Notes: generated by a model from the sequence alone, not told the origin. Counted from the first letter of the stretch, positions 23,975 to 35,139 are shown. The stretch: DNA of 64,000 nucleotides from Euonymus europaeus (GCA_963580455.1 OY756963.1:15271555-15335554), one strand, 5' to 3'. Program-made: numbers and translations.

Positions 23975-24762
23975 AGAGCCGGACTTCGACCCAGGTCTGA
24001 TGGGTCTGATGGGGGCTCACTTTTTTAAAAAGAATTTAAAGAAAAGTTTAAAAATAAATTTAAAAATAAAAATTGAGGGTAAATAAGACTAAATTGAGAC
24101 ACTACATAATTGTAAATTGAAATTGAGATTGATAAAAATGAATTTCCAATTTCCAAACATTTGACTCTAATTCTAATTTCCAAATCAAATGTTTATTTTT
24201 CTTGTCTAAGTGTGAAATGTTTTATTGAATTATAGTAATCTTTTGAAGATGATACTGAATTCTGAATAGTTATTAGTGGCGTGCTACATTATTTGATAAA
24301 AATGAATGGTTGTTTTCCAAAAGCTTATATTGCTTACAAAATTTTGCTAACCACACTAGTTACATGTTGCATTGACATAAATGAGTTTCTAGAAGTTAAA
24401 GTTGATAAAGAGTTATCTTCGATCAACTATGTCATGATATAACAAACTAAATGGATTTGCTATGTTATCAATTGAGAATGCAATGGTATAGCAACAAGAA
24501 TGGATTGGCTATGTTATCAATTGAGAATGCAATGGTATAGCAACAAGATTACACAAATTTGATTAATATTTTTGCCTCTAAAATCGCAAGGCGAGTAGTA
24601 TTGAACTTTTTCAGTTTCGTTATTTTATTATAACATAAAGATTTTTAGGAATTTATTTTTTTCCTTCAAAAAACTCTATTACAAAAAACACTAACTTAAC
24701 AAGTATGAGGGTCCAATTTATAAAGTTTGCTTTGGGCCCCAAGGAGTACAGGTCCAGCCCTG
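23975..24762. mobile_element. Non-autonomous hAT element in the SDR promoter
   Basis: This 788-bp element is flanked by an exact 8-bp target duplication GTGATGAG (23967-23974 and 24763-24770). Terminal inverted repeats are CAGAGCCGGAC and GTCCAGCCCTG (9 of 11 matching), typical hAT ends. The interior is A/T-rich with no transposase ORF and contains a 49-bp tandem duplication. It separates the TATA-proximal promoter of the SDR gene from all upstream sequence. Confidence 0.92.
24451..24548. repeat. 49-bp tandem duplication inside the hAT element
   Basis: Two copies start ATGGATT(T)G at 24451 and 24500 and are nearly identical over 49 bp, a recent local duplication within the element. Confidence 0.9.
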
Positions 24763-24770
24763 GTGATGAG

Positions 24771-26224
24771 TGCAACGTGCAAGTCAGTTCCATGCGTGAA
24801 AAACCAAAGTAATTTGTTGCAACAAACCTCTTTTATGGTTGCATCATGCATGTGATGACATTAATAAATTGTAACCTCCTTCAAGTATGATATAAGGAAA
24901 GAAAAACAATAATATGAAAGATAGCATGGATAAGATAAACAAGAAGTGTTGTTATATGTTCAAGATTAGTTGACTCTGTTATGGGTGTTTAAGATTTGAG
25001 AGAATACAAAACTTGTTAGACGGCCAGTTAATAGTGATGTTGCTCTGAATGCTCTGCAAGTCCTGGTCAGTGGCCACAGAAAGCTAGAAACAAAGCATGA
25101 TGAATCATTTTTTACTCCTAACAAAAAAAAATGATGCAACATGAATCCATCCATGTTTTAGAATTCGAGTCAGAAAATTACTTGACGCAGTGAATAAAGA
25201 GATAACATTATCAGGCTTTTATATAGTACAGGTTGTACGAAAAAAAATTAAGCATGGGTTGGTAGAAAAAACATGGAAGGAAAATAAAAATGCAGAGAAC
25301 ATAGAACTGCTTTCAATGTTATGGCCAAAGAATGAGAGAATATATAGGAATTTTCAGGTGGGGTCTCTTCCTTTCTTTTTGCTTTCATGGTTCAACAACA
25401 ATTCTTTCACTGAATTTTAAAAGAACTGACAGATCCATCAATTCCTACAGGATAAGGAAAATTAACATTTTTCCACAATATACTACAGATTCTAGGACTC
25501 CACGCACATTTAACATTCTTCCCTTTCGTCCTGTCATACTTCTTTGATTTCGGTGAGAGTTAACAAGCATAGTCCACGCCCAAACTGAGTCGGAAAAACA
25601 TGTTTTAGATTATTCATGCAATAATTAATCTAGTCGAATTGAGTTAGACAAGAGGCCAAACTCAATAATCTTTCTTGATCTTGCTCTTCCTTTTTCAAAT
25701 AAAGTTGACCTAGGCTGAAGCAAGACTAGGGCAAATAGAAAACCCAATATTATAAGTCCTTTCTGCAAAATTTAGAACTTTTTGATTATTCAAACCCCAC
25801 TTCAAAACCTCTAAAGGAGCTCTTGAATCTTCATCACAAACGTGGAACATTCTTCAACGTAGGCAATCTACTAAGATATAACATTTTAAATTTAAATAGT
25901 ATAAACACTATTCATAAAGTGATCAAATCGACAATCTTGTTAGAATGGATTCCCCCCTTTCAAACTCCATCAAGCATTAATGGTTTTGTACCAACTTTAG
26001 CACATCAATTTTGGAAATTGATTTCTCAAATTAGTTGTTGTATTTGCTCAAAATAAATCATGTCCTAAACAAGTATATAGAAAGTACCCTAAAGAATTCA
26101 TTCACAAACACCAACTGAAAACATGCTCTATTCAAGAAATGAATGTTATAAAAGCCCAAGATTTATGTTCAAACTTGTTCAACCAGTCATGAATGGGCAT
26201 AATAATTTCTTAACGGGCCTATTC
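24771..26224. other. Intergenic region upstream of the SDR gene, nothing recognised
   Basis: A/T-rich DNA without a recognisable gene or repeat. The short ORFs here have no family resemblance that I can see. Distal regulatory sequence of the SDR gene, if it survives, would lie here beyond the hAT insertion. Confidence 0.5.
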
Positions 26225-26229
26225 ATGAC

Positions 26230-27216
26230 TGTTAGGATATACATCCTAAGCTAGGTGACACTTGTGCGATAAGACTGTGTAACTGCATGTAGACTGACCA
26301 TGTAAGCTCTAAGTTACCTAGATTGACAGTCTTTGAGTATGTGGAGAACTCTAAGTATACAAGGACTCTGGTATATGATTTTCAGAGTTTTATTTATTGT
26401 GTTTTCTATCTTTAGTAGAAGATAACTCTCAGATGATTGTGATTGAAACAGATTCCTAAATCAGATATCACTAGAGGTGTTAAGATTATGATGGACTCTC
26501 TATGGGATAGGATGTTGGATATAATGTTATCTCCTATTATTGTGGTTGTTTCATCTATGACAAACGTCTCTTCTATTTATCCTAATCTAGGTTGTTTATT
26601 ATCTATTGGAGATAATCATGATCAATAGTTATCTCAATCTCAAGGGCAGCTGGACGTCTATATATGGAGACAACCCATAAAAATGATGATCGAAACTTTG
26701 AGAGAATATTGTGATTTTGAGAGATTGTGTATTTGAGAGCTTCGAGTGTTTTGTTATTCCATTCTTTTTGAGTGATCTGTGAGCATGTCATGTTTATTTC
26801 AATCAAGAGAGAATGAGTGTTTTGTGACGAGTGTTATTCGTTCCTCCATCTCAAGATTGATCCAGCTGAGGAAGAAGAAAAACTAAAGTTCTGCACATCT
26901 GGTGTAACCTGCATCTCTGGTTACTTAGATCATATTTCCACAACAAAGTCTCTTGAAGGAGTCAAGAGCATTACAAATCATCATTGGGATGTTGGTTTGG
27001 TTTAAAGCATACGTTGAGTCAAGTTGTAAAATCGAGTCATAGGTAATGAAAGGTTGTAAGCTTTTTCTTCTATAGTGGATTATTTTCAAGGTTGGTCGCT
27101 TATAGACTCGAGGTTTTCCCAAGCAGGGTTTCCACGTTAATATCGTGGTGTTTCTATTTGTGTTATTTTCCATATCACGTTCTCTAAAGTGTTGGCAAAG
27201 GTCTTTCATATTATCA
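26230..27216 (+). mobile_element. Copia-type solo LTR
   Basis: The 987-bp LTR starts TGTTAGGATATACATCC and ends TTTCATATTATCA. It is bounded by an exact 5-bp duplication ATGAC (26225-26229 and 27217-27221), with no primer site or coding sequence on either side, so it is a solo LTR. A TATATAT box lies near 26655, and the copia motif with a GAGGTTTTCCCA block is near 27110. It is homologous to the truncated LTR at 19175-19945 and, more distantly, to the one at about 59850-60641. Confidence 0.92.
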
Positions 27217-27221
27217 ATGAC

Positions 27222-27946
27222 CTGTTCGAGTACACTATTTTCATTTAACTCTATAGTCCTACCTCCATACTCTCTGATCCCATGGTACTTCTGGTAGCAT
27301 ATATGTTCAATCAATCTAATAAACTAACAAAATTCAAATTATGCTCCATTCTAGCAGAAACTTTATATTAAAAAAGTCTATATGGAATGAAGTGGTCATG
27401 GTCAATACTGCCAATTATATACCTTATGTAATTTCATCATACTTTAGCTTTGTTTAGTAAGAAAAATATTATCTAGAAGAACACATTATTGACAAATAAA
27501 AGAGCCTGCGAAAAGTTAGGATTGATAATTTTAAGGTCCATGGGGGTGGGGGGTGATTAGAGAGAAAAACAATAGCATGTGACCTGGTTGTCTATTCAAT
27601 ATCTTTGGCCTTAATGACAGTAGAGAATGGGAATCTAAAGAGGTATAGATATAAATAAATATGAAAACCTAGGAGGTAGCCAAAAAGATTGGTTGCAAGA
27701 TTTCCTTTACTTTGTTCACATGCAACTTACATACTATGAAAAACTAGAATGAGAAAGAACCCCATACCAGTAAATACTTTTATGAGCTCTTACTTCAATT
27801 AAATAATCTTATCATGTTGGCGACCTCAGTTTGTTAGAGTTATTGCTACAAACAAGCAGAACACCACGCAATTCAATATAGATAATAGCACAAACTAGAG
27901 GAAGCAATTAATAAGTAAAGTCTTTGTTGTGATATACTATGCAACC
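27222..27946. other. Intergenic spacer, nothing recognised
   Basis: Continuation of the pre-insertion sequence after the solo LTR. It has a G-rich run at 27541-27556 and otherwise A/T-rich DNA with no supported gene. Confidence 0.5.
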
Positions 27947-28076
27947 TGTTTTGTTTGAGGTCTGTCTTGTTGACCCAACCCGAGGGTGTAGGCACAATTG
28001 ACCGAACCTCATAAATCTTTCTTCATTTTTTTCGTTTCACATTGATTTCTACTTTGTCTGTGATTATCTCCTAACA
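27947..28076 (+). mobile_element. 5' LTR of the copia element (internally deleted)
   Basis: It opens TGTTTTGTTTGAGGTCT and closes ATCTCCTAACA. Compared with the 3' LTR it lacks about 120 bp between the opening block and the ATTGxCCxAACCTC segment. Two bases after its end comes TGATATCAGAGG (28079-28090), a close match to the initiator-Met tRNA primer site. Confidence 0.85.
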
Positions 28077-28077
28077 A

Positions 28078-28862
28078 GTGATATCAGAGGAAAAGGTTGT
28101 TTTAGAATTCGTGGCTGGAGATGACGGATCTACTCACAACATCAAAAAATTTGACAAAACCGATTTTACCTTTTGGAGGATGCTGATTGAAGACTATCTG
28201 TATGGCAAGAAGCTACACTTGCCACTTCTTGGTAAAATATCCACAAAGATGATAGATACAATTGGACTATTTTGTATAGGCAGGTGTTAGCTGTGATCAG
28301 CTTAACACTGTCAAAGAATGTTGCAAAAGAAAACACCACCATTGGAGTTATGAAGGTTTTTTCATATATGTAAGAGAAACCATACTCAAACAATAAGGTA
28401 CATCCAATGAAGAAACTATTTCATCTCAAGCTGGATTAAGGTACGCCTATTGAAACACATCTAAATGAATTTAATACAATTGTCAATCAGTTATCCATAG
28501 TTTTGATTACTTTTGAAGATACAGATAGATCTTCGATTTTATTTGTTTCCTTACCAAATATTTGGGAGCCTATGAGGGCTGCTGTTAGCAATTCCATTGG
28601 CAACTCAAAGCTGCAATTTAATGATGTTAGGGATAAGATTTTGGCTGAAGAGGTCCATAGGATTGATTCAAGGGAAGTCTCTATATCAGGTTTTGCATCG
28701 AATACTAAAAATAAAGGCAAAGGTAAAGACAAGAAAGCTAATGGAAATAATAGCAGGTCAAAATCTAGAGGTAAGTCTAGATTTGGCTGGAAGGTAGAGT
28801 GTTGGAATTGTGGCAAAACTGGTCACATGAAAAAGGATTGTTGGGCTAGCAAGAAAAAGTAA
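28078..28862 (+). pseudogene. Copia gag with zinc knuckle
   Basis: The capsid protein starts in the 28078-28290 frame (KFDKTDFTFWRMLIEDYLYGK), shifts frame, and continues at 28503-28862. A complete zinc knuckle CWNCGKTGHMKKDCW (Cx2Cx4Hx4C) lies near 28800-28842, preceded by a Lys/Gly/Ser-rich basic linker that would bind RNA. At least one frameshift separates the two halves. Confidence 0.9.
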
Positions 28863-28913
28863 GAGAACAAGAATGATAGTGCTAACGCAGTAACTGAAGA
28901 TGATGAGGATGCT

Positions 28914-29940
28914 TTGATCTTATTGGTTGATTGGTCGATACACTCTTGGTTTATAGAGTCAGGAGCTTCATTCCATACCACACCCCACCGTGAGATTTTG
29001 GAAAATTATGTAGTTGAAAAATGTGGAAAGGTGTTTTTGGCTGATGGCGAACCACTGGATATAGTGGACATTAGTGAGGTTCGTTTGAAGAAGTCAAATG
29101 ATTCAGTTTGGAAGATTCAAAAGGTGAGAATGTACCTAAATTAACATGAAATTTAATTTTTGTAGGAAAATTGGATGATGAGGGCCACAATGTGAACTTT
29201 TGTGGCGGTACTTGTAAAGTTTCCAGAGGTGGAATGGTGGTAACACATGGGGGACCAAGACTATAACGTTATATATGACTATGAATTGTAGGGACATGGT
29301 TGCAATTGTAGATAGTGAAACTAAATCAACTTTATGGCATTGCAAACTTGGTCATATGAGCGACAAGGAGATAAAAAAGCTAATTTTGATGGGCAAGCTT
29401 CCAAAGTTCAAATATATAGAGTATTAACTTTGTGAAAGTTGTGTGCTTGGTAAGCAAAAGAATGTGACTTTTGTTAAAATTCGGAAGAGAGCCAAAATAA
29501 GAAAAATTGAAGTTGGTTCACACTTATGTATAAAGGGACCTGTGCTTGTATCTTCTCTTGGCGGATCTAGCTATTATGTAACATTCATTGATGACTCAAC
29601 TATAAAGGTATGGGTCTATTTTCTTAAACATAAATATGATCTTTTTGATACGTTCAAGATTTGGAAGATCATGGTTGAGAATGAAATTGAGTTGAAGGTT
29701 ACATGTTTGAGATCGAATAATGGGATGAGTATGTGGATAGTGATTTCAACAGGTATTGTGTAAAGGCTATAATTAAGATGCAGAAAATTATACCTAGAAC
29801 ACCCCCAATAGAATGGTATTGCTGAAAGGATGAACAAGACTCTGAATGAGCGTGCAAGAAGCATGTGCTTGTATGCAGGATTGTCTAAGATGTTTTGGGC
29901 TGATGTAGTTAACATTACAGTTTTGTTATTAATTGGGGTC
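28914..29940 (+). pseudogene. Copia protease and integrase, first part
   Basis: The protease motif reads WFIESGASFHTTP (28950-28990); the catalytic Asp of the usual DSGA is Glu here, so cleavage activity is probably lost. GAG-pre-integrase HCKLGHMSDKEI lies near 29338, with CESCVLGKQK at about 29435 completing the zinc-binding module after a stop. The catalytic core follows with YYVTFIDDSTIKVWVYFLK (about 29573) and a frameshifted NGIAERMNKT segment near 29815. The reading is then cut by the nested solo LTR at 29943. Several stops. Confidence 0.88.
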
Positions 29941-29942
29941 CT

Positions 29943-31117
29943 TGTTAGGTGTTGAAAAGCACCAAATTATTCATGTTAAAAGAGTTAATTTTTGATAGGT
30001 ATTGGTATAGTTTCTACCTCTTTTGGGTGTTTTTGTGAACAGGTACTGGAGTTGGACGAAATAGCTGAAATTGAGCTGAACCCAATATTTGCAGCGTGGG
30101 CGCGGCCGCATGACACGAATTTACTTCTTCCCATAAGTTGAAGCTGACGTGGCAGGGGGTTATTGGATCATGAGATTGATATTTAAGAAGAAAAAAAACC
30201 TAAGGAACGGAGGACACACACAGCTACGAGGAAGAGTGACGGCAGAACAAAATAGCAAGGAGAATCAAAGGTAGCAAGGCTTGAGAAGAATCAACAGCAA
30301 CATTGGAGCATCAATTCTCTTTCACCCTTCCTAAAATTGAACAATGATTATTATTATGTTGGATTTTAATATTTTTATTATGAGTAGCTAAATTATTTTC
30401 TAGCTAGGTTTGGTAAGTTCTTGTACCAAAACCTTGTGCACAGATTCAATTGACAATTAGACTGAGTTTAATTCAGTATTCTCTGGATTTCAAGTAATTG
30501 CCTGTAATTTTGTATGCCTAATCAACATCTCAATTATAGGTATTGTTAGTCAGACATATTCGGCTAACCATGACCCGGTGTTTGACGAAGTGACGAGAGC
30601 TTGCGTAAGATCCAAGTTTTGGGAATAGTGAACATAATCGATTGGGTGATAATAACCCTAGGTTGTGCGTTTGTCGATTTCCTAGTGCTCATGCTTGTCT
30701 TAGGATGTTCTTAAGAGAGACCAAACCAAGATGCCTATGATAAGAAAAGATCTTGAAACTGGACCAAAGTCACGATCGTTGTTTAGGGAAATATAGTTGA
30801 TTGTAGTTGGACCAAGGCCTTTTGACTGACAGCGTTAAATTCTTAAATTGTGTGCTTGCATATTAATCTGTGTTCATAAGGGGAGATATTTGACAGGCCA
30901 GATCAAAGCTAGATCTATTTCTCTTGAATTTAAGTTTGATTTTAGTTTAATAATTGCTTATTTAAATCACGTGACTTGATAGCTAGTAGTTAATACAGTC
31001 CTTGAGGATTCGATCCTGTTCATTGATTACTATTTAGTGACACGTACTATTGCGATTGGGTAAACCACTCGGCATTATTAATTGTGAATTTAATTTGTGA
31101 TTAAAAAGTATCGATCA
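29943..31117 (+). mobile_element. Solo LTR nested in the copia integrase
   Basis: The 1175-bp sequence begins TGTTAGGTGTTGAAAAGC and ends AAGTATCGATCA. It is flanked by an exact 5-bp duplication GTCCT (29938-29942 and 31118-31122). Integrase-like sequence resumes right after it (VFGCLSYIHVD at 31139). No coding sequence inside. Its layout resembles Athila-type Ty3 LTRs, but this lineage call is tentative. Confidence 0.9.
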
Positions 31118-32150
31118 GTCCTTCAATTCCTTTTAAGAGTGTTTGGTTGTCTATCTTATATTCATGTTGATTCTACTGATAAGAGTAAGCTTGATCCCAA
31201 ATCAAAGAAGTGTTATTTCATTGGTTATAGTGGTACTGAGTTTCGTTAATGATTTTAGGATGATCAAATTTATAAGATTATTTGTAGAAGAGATTTGATA
31301 TTCAATCAAATATTGTTGTATAAGGACAGGTTGCCAAAGAGTATAGATAATTAAAGTTCGGAACATGAGCTAGAGGTCATTCACTTGAAAGACTTTCTAG
31401 TGATTAATGTGAGCAATCTAGTTTTGAAAATCATGAAGCCACTGCTCTAGAAGATCAAGTGGGAGAAGCTCCAGAATAAACCACCCCAGTTTCACAAGTG
31501 AGGAGATCTTCAAGAACTACCAGGCCACCTCTCTCACTTAATTACATTTCATTGACTGATAAACTTGAACCTGAATGCTATGAAGAAATAGTGCAAGCCA
31601 AAGAATCACTAAAGTGGGAGTTGGCCATGAAAGATAAGATGGACTCACTGATGTCCAACGAGACTTGGAAGTTGGCAAAGTTATCTAAAGGTAAGAAGGT
31701 CTTACACAACAAGTGGGTTTACAAAATCAAAGAAGAACATGATGGAAGCAAAGGGTATAAAACACATTTTGTAGTAAAGGCCTTTCAGCAAAAGGAAGGA
31801 ATTGAATACAATGAAATTTTCTCTCCTGTAGTTAAGTTAAATACTATCATAATGATGCTTGGGTTAGTAGCAAAGAATGATTTGTATCTATAGCAGTGGG
31901 ATGTGAAAACAACTTTTTCTCCATGGTGATTTAGAGGTGGAAATTTACATGCTACATCCACAAGGTTTCCAAGCCAAAGAAAAAGAAGATCTAATTTGCA
32001 AACTTCAGAGAAGTTTGTATGGTCTAAAACAAGCCCCAAGGCAGTGGTATAAGAAAATTGATAATTTTATGGATAGTAGTGGATTCTCGATGTTGTTATG
32101 TGAAGAAAGTTGATAACTTATTTATTATACTACTATTGTATGTTGATTGC
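31118..32150 (+). pseudogene. Copia integrase end and reverse transcriptase
   Basis: After the nested LTR the post-integrase region reads KLDPKSKKCYFIGYSG near 31190. RT is open at 31498-31893 with a CYEEIVQAKESLKWELAMKDKM stretch, NKWVYKIKEEHDGSKGYK near 31710, GIEYNEIFSPVVKLNTI near 31800 and, after a stop, QGFQAKEKEDLICKLQRSLYGLKQAPRQWY (in parts) to 32050. At the place where the YVDD catalytic box should sit (32137-32150) the sequence reads on from the Tyr-Val into a shifted LIAGA, so the paired aspartates are lost. Not active. Confidence 0.88.
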
Positions 32151-33087
32151 GGGGGCTAGTTTGAAGGAAATTGACAAGGTGAAAAACCAGTTGTCTAAGG
32201 AGTTCTTTATAAAGGATTTGGGTGCAGCGAAATAAATCCTTGGTATTAGAATTACTAGAGAGGGAGAGCCTCTAAAATTTTGCTCAAGAAGACTATCTGA
32301 AGAAGGTGCTGAAGCATTTCAATATGTATGGTGCAAAATTGTTAAGCATTCCTTTGGCTGGTCACTTTAAATTGTCTAAATATGAGTCGCCCACCATAGA
32401 GTGGGAGAAAGACTACATGGCTAGAGCTTCGTATGCTTATGCTATTGGCAATTTAATGTATGACATGGTGTGCAGTAGACCCAATATTGCACATGCAGTG
32501 GGAGTTGTCAGTAGATACATGAGTAATTCAGATAAAAAACATTGGGAAGGAGTGAAATGGATTCTTATGTATTTAAAAGAGACTGCAGATTCAGCCTTAT
32601 GTTATAAGAAGTCTAATGATCATTTACTGGGTTTTGTTGATGTTGACATGGCAGGTGATTTTGATGGTAGTAGAGTACAACTAGTTACGTGTATATTTTT
32701 GATGGTACAGTGATCAGTTGGATTTCTAGATCGCAAAAAGATAGTTTCACTATCTACCATTTAGATAGAGTATATTGCATTGACAGAAACTAGTAAAGAG
32801 ATGGTTTAGGCACAAGATTTGGTAGAGGATTAGGCATGGAAGAAGCAACAAATATTTTGTTTTGCGATAGTCAAAGTGTCATTCATTTGGCAAATAGTTT
32901 GGCATTTCATGCCAAAACAAAGCATATCAGACAGCGCTATCATTTTATTCAGTCATTACTAGAAGAAGGGGTTCTTAAAGTCGAAAAGATTTAGGGTGCA
33001 AAGAATCCAGTATATATGAAGTTGTGTGGAGAGTGATGGACTATTTGAAGTCAGATAAATTTTGATGCTGGTGGAAGAACAGACTCC
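32151..33087 (+). pseudogene. Copia RT end and RNase H
   Basis: The connection segment QLSKEFFIKDLG lies near 32190. The open stretch 32306-32713 includes IGNLMYDMVCSRPNIAHAVG and RYMSNSDKKHWEGVKWI, typical of the RT-RNase H linker, then SALCYKKSNDHLLGFVDVDMAGD, the first RNase H motif. Later motifs (SLSTI-IEYIAL, CDSQSVIHLANS-like, KHIRQRYHF) occur in other frames to about 32960. Several stops and frameshifts. Confidence 0.88.
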
Positions 33088-33098
33088 AAGTGGGAGAT
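33088..33098 (+). promoter_or_regulatory. Polypurine tract of the copia element
   Basis: AAGTGGGAGAT directly precedes the LTR start TGTTTTG. Confidence 0.85.
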
Positions 33099-33346
33099 TG
33101 TTTTGTTTGAGGTCTATTTTAATGATCCAATCAGAGAAGATGTTGTAGATCCTGTGAGTAGATTTTTTGGAGGCTAGCCATTTTTTTTCTGTAACCCTAG
33201 CCTTTTTTGTACTCTCTTAAACTAAAAATAGTGAAACTCTTTGCAACTCCAATGATGTTGGCATAATTGGCCAAACCTCAAAAATTTGACTTTTTTCTTT
33301 TCTTGTACGCATTCATTTCTATTTTGTCTGTGATTATCTCCTAACT
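33099..33346 (+). mobile_element. 3' LTR of the copia element
   Basis: 248 bp, starting TGTTTTGTTTGAGG and ending ATCTCCTAACT (final base A in the 5' copy). It retains about 120 bp that the 5' LTR lacks. Confidence 0.85.
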
Positions 33347-35127
33347 GTCTTTATCCTTTGGGGAAATATGAATCGAGAAACAAACAAGATTGATTAAAAA
33401 AACAATTAAAAAAAGGAGAAGTAGATTAAAGTCAACTTATCGATATTTTAAACTTACTCCATGGGGCATGAGTCAGCTTTCTTGTTTTACCTCATTTAAG
33501 TCCTAAATCTCCAAAAGATCCTATTTTATCCTCAAAAGTGACCCAGCTAGTTGAAAGTATGAGTTTGTACGGATTATGGTGTATGTGAAACTTTTTGTGT
33601 CATCGACAAAGAAAAGTACGTACTTCAGGAGAATATGTGAAATGGCAATAAGTCCAGAAGGCCAATAGTACACTATATAAAATAAATTCTTCATAAATAT
33701 TATGAGTGCTTATATTCTTAATTTCGATACAAATAATATGAACGATAGTGGACTAAATATTGTTTTGAGTCAAAAAAAGCGAGACTCGGTTATGAGTTGA
33801 TAAACTTAGTGAGTTAGATAATGAGAATACATTGATCGAGAACATTGTTTGTTGAACGAAATCATATCCAAGTTTGGGGATTGAGGATACCCCTCGAGAA
33901 AACTTATAAGTTTTGATCGAGTCAAATCCTACCGGTAGATTTTATTATCCGACATGTTAAATAAGTTAAGCGTAAGTCTAGAGGTCTGTGATTTATGAAT
34001 TAAATTATCAATAATTTAATTTATGAATTAGGTATCGGTTTTATTAACATGAGAAGTTAATAAGCATTTTAATATTCAACTTCAAATATATTTTGAGGTC
34101 ATTACAATTTTTTAGTGGAGTGAATTTTAATTTACCAAAAGAAGAAATTTGATTATGTTAATTGAAATTTTCTTTTTGGTATTAAGACAAAATATATTTG
34201 CTAAGAGGTTCCTGTTGTGCCTCTATATAAAGAACTCAAAGAGTCTGGAGTTAAACACATTTATTGACCAACACGTTTTTGACTTGAAAAATTGAAACCC
34301 TAGAGAGACAACGCTTCTACCAGATTTTGAGTTCAAAGAACAAGGTCACACGATAGAAGACATATAGCATCCAAATCACTAGTCTAATTACATCCCTCCA
34401 AATCATATGCTCAACCACCAATGCTGATATCCTTTGTTTTTATGTTCTTTATTAATTTCTTTCATTTTCTCATTCGGAGAGTCAACTTTGGGTGTTCTTC
34501 TAGGGTTCGTCACTTCCCTGGATCTAGATAGGATTGAATGTGGAACTCAACGAAGAATGTCCTTGTAAGGACACCATCATTCAAGGATGACGGAAAAGAC
34601 GAGGAGGCATTACAATACTCTGCATTTGCCTACCTAAAGGCATGCTCAAAGACGTATATTCAAGAACATGTTGGGTGATGTGACGGCGATTGACTTTGCT
34701 GATTGGGTATCCACTATCTAGCTATTGAAAATAGTGGCAAGAATTAGGTATCCACTATCTAGCTATTGAACAAGCTTGTATCTGCAGTGTTCATGAACCA
34801 CAGCTATAGTAATACCTACAGCTGCAGTCAATTTAAATTTACCAATGGTTCATAAAATCACAGGTAATGCCTTTGCCATGCTCTTTGTACATGCTATTTT
34901 GAAACTGCAGGTACAATTTATACCTATGGTTTTTTATATTTATACTCATGGTTAAAACCGCGGGTACAAGCTTTGTTGTTTATACTTATAATGGCATCAA
35001 TTGGCATATTAAGCTTGTAATAGAAAGAGTATATGTTGAATAAACTAAATACATTTTTCAATTCCTCTATACTCTTCCTTGTTCTTCTTCTCTCTAAATT
35101 TCCCTTTCTCGATCTTGATTATATTAA
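33347..35127 (+). mobile_element. LTR-like noncoding region ahead of the Ty3 gag fragment
   Basis: No gene. A promoter-like block CTCTATATAAAGAACTC lies near 34211-34230, and the stretch 33.8-34.6 kb has the look of an LTR U3/R. The last ~120 bp (T/C-rich, ending ATATTA at about 35126) directly precede a primer-binding site and therefore probably form the U5 end of a Ty3 LTR. A 41-bp-spaced imperfect repeat (GGTATCCACTATCTAGCTAT at 34706 and 34747) lies in the middle. The exact LTR start cannot be fixed. Confidence 0.4.
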
Positions 35128-35139
35128 TGGTATCGGAGG
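35128..35139 (+). promoter_or_regulatory. tRNA primer-binding site of a Ty3 fragment
   Basis: TGGTATCGGAGG matches the initiator-Met tRNA complement (TGGTATCAGAGC) at most positions and lies between the LTR-like U5 and gag. Confidence 0.65.

Larger units (their letters stand above)
27947..33346 (+). mobile_element. Ty1/copia retrotransposon with both LTRs, inactive, split by a nested solo LTR
   Basis: This element spans 5' LTR, primer site, gag, protease, integrase, RT, RNase H, PPT and 3' LTR, in copia order (integrase before RT). The LTRs start alike (TGTTTTGTTTGAGG) and end alike (ATTATCTCCTAAC). The 5' LTR is 130 bp and the 3' LTR 248 bp because of an internal deletion in the 5' copy. 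A solo LTR (29943-31117) interrupts integrase. I find no matching target duplication at 27942-27946 and 33347-33351, so the ends may have been rearranged or mutated. Every coding domain has stops or frameshifts. Confidence 0.88.

Noticed and set aside
27541..27556. G-quadruplex candidate
   Set aside because: Only two G-runs are present (GGGGG and GGGGGG), short of a standard four-tract motif.
28487..28816. Reverse ORF opposite the copia gag
   Set aside because: It is the complement of the Lys-rich gag/zinc knuckle coding sequence and has no family resemblance of its own.
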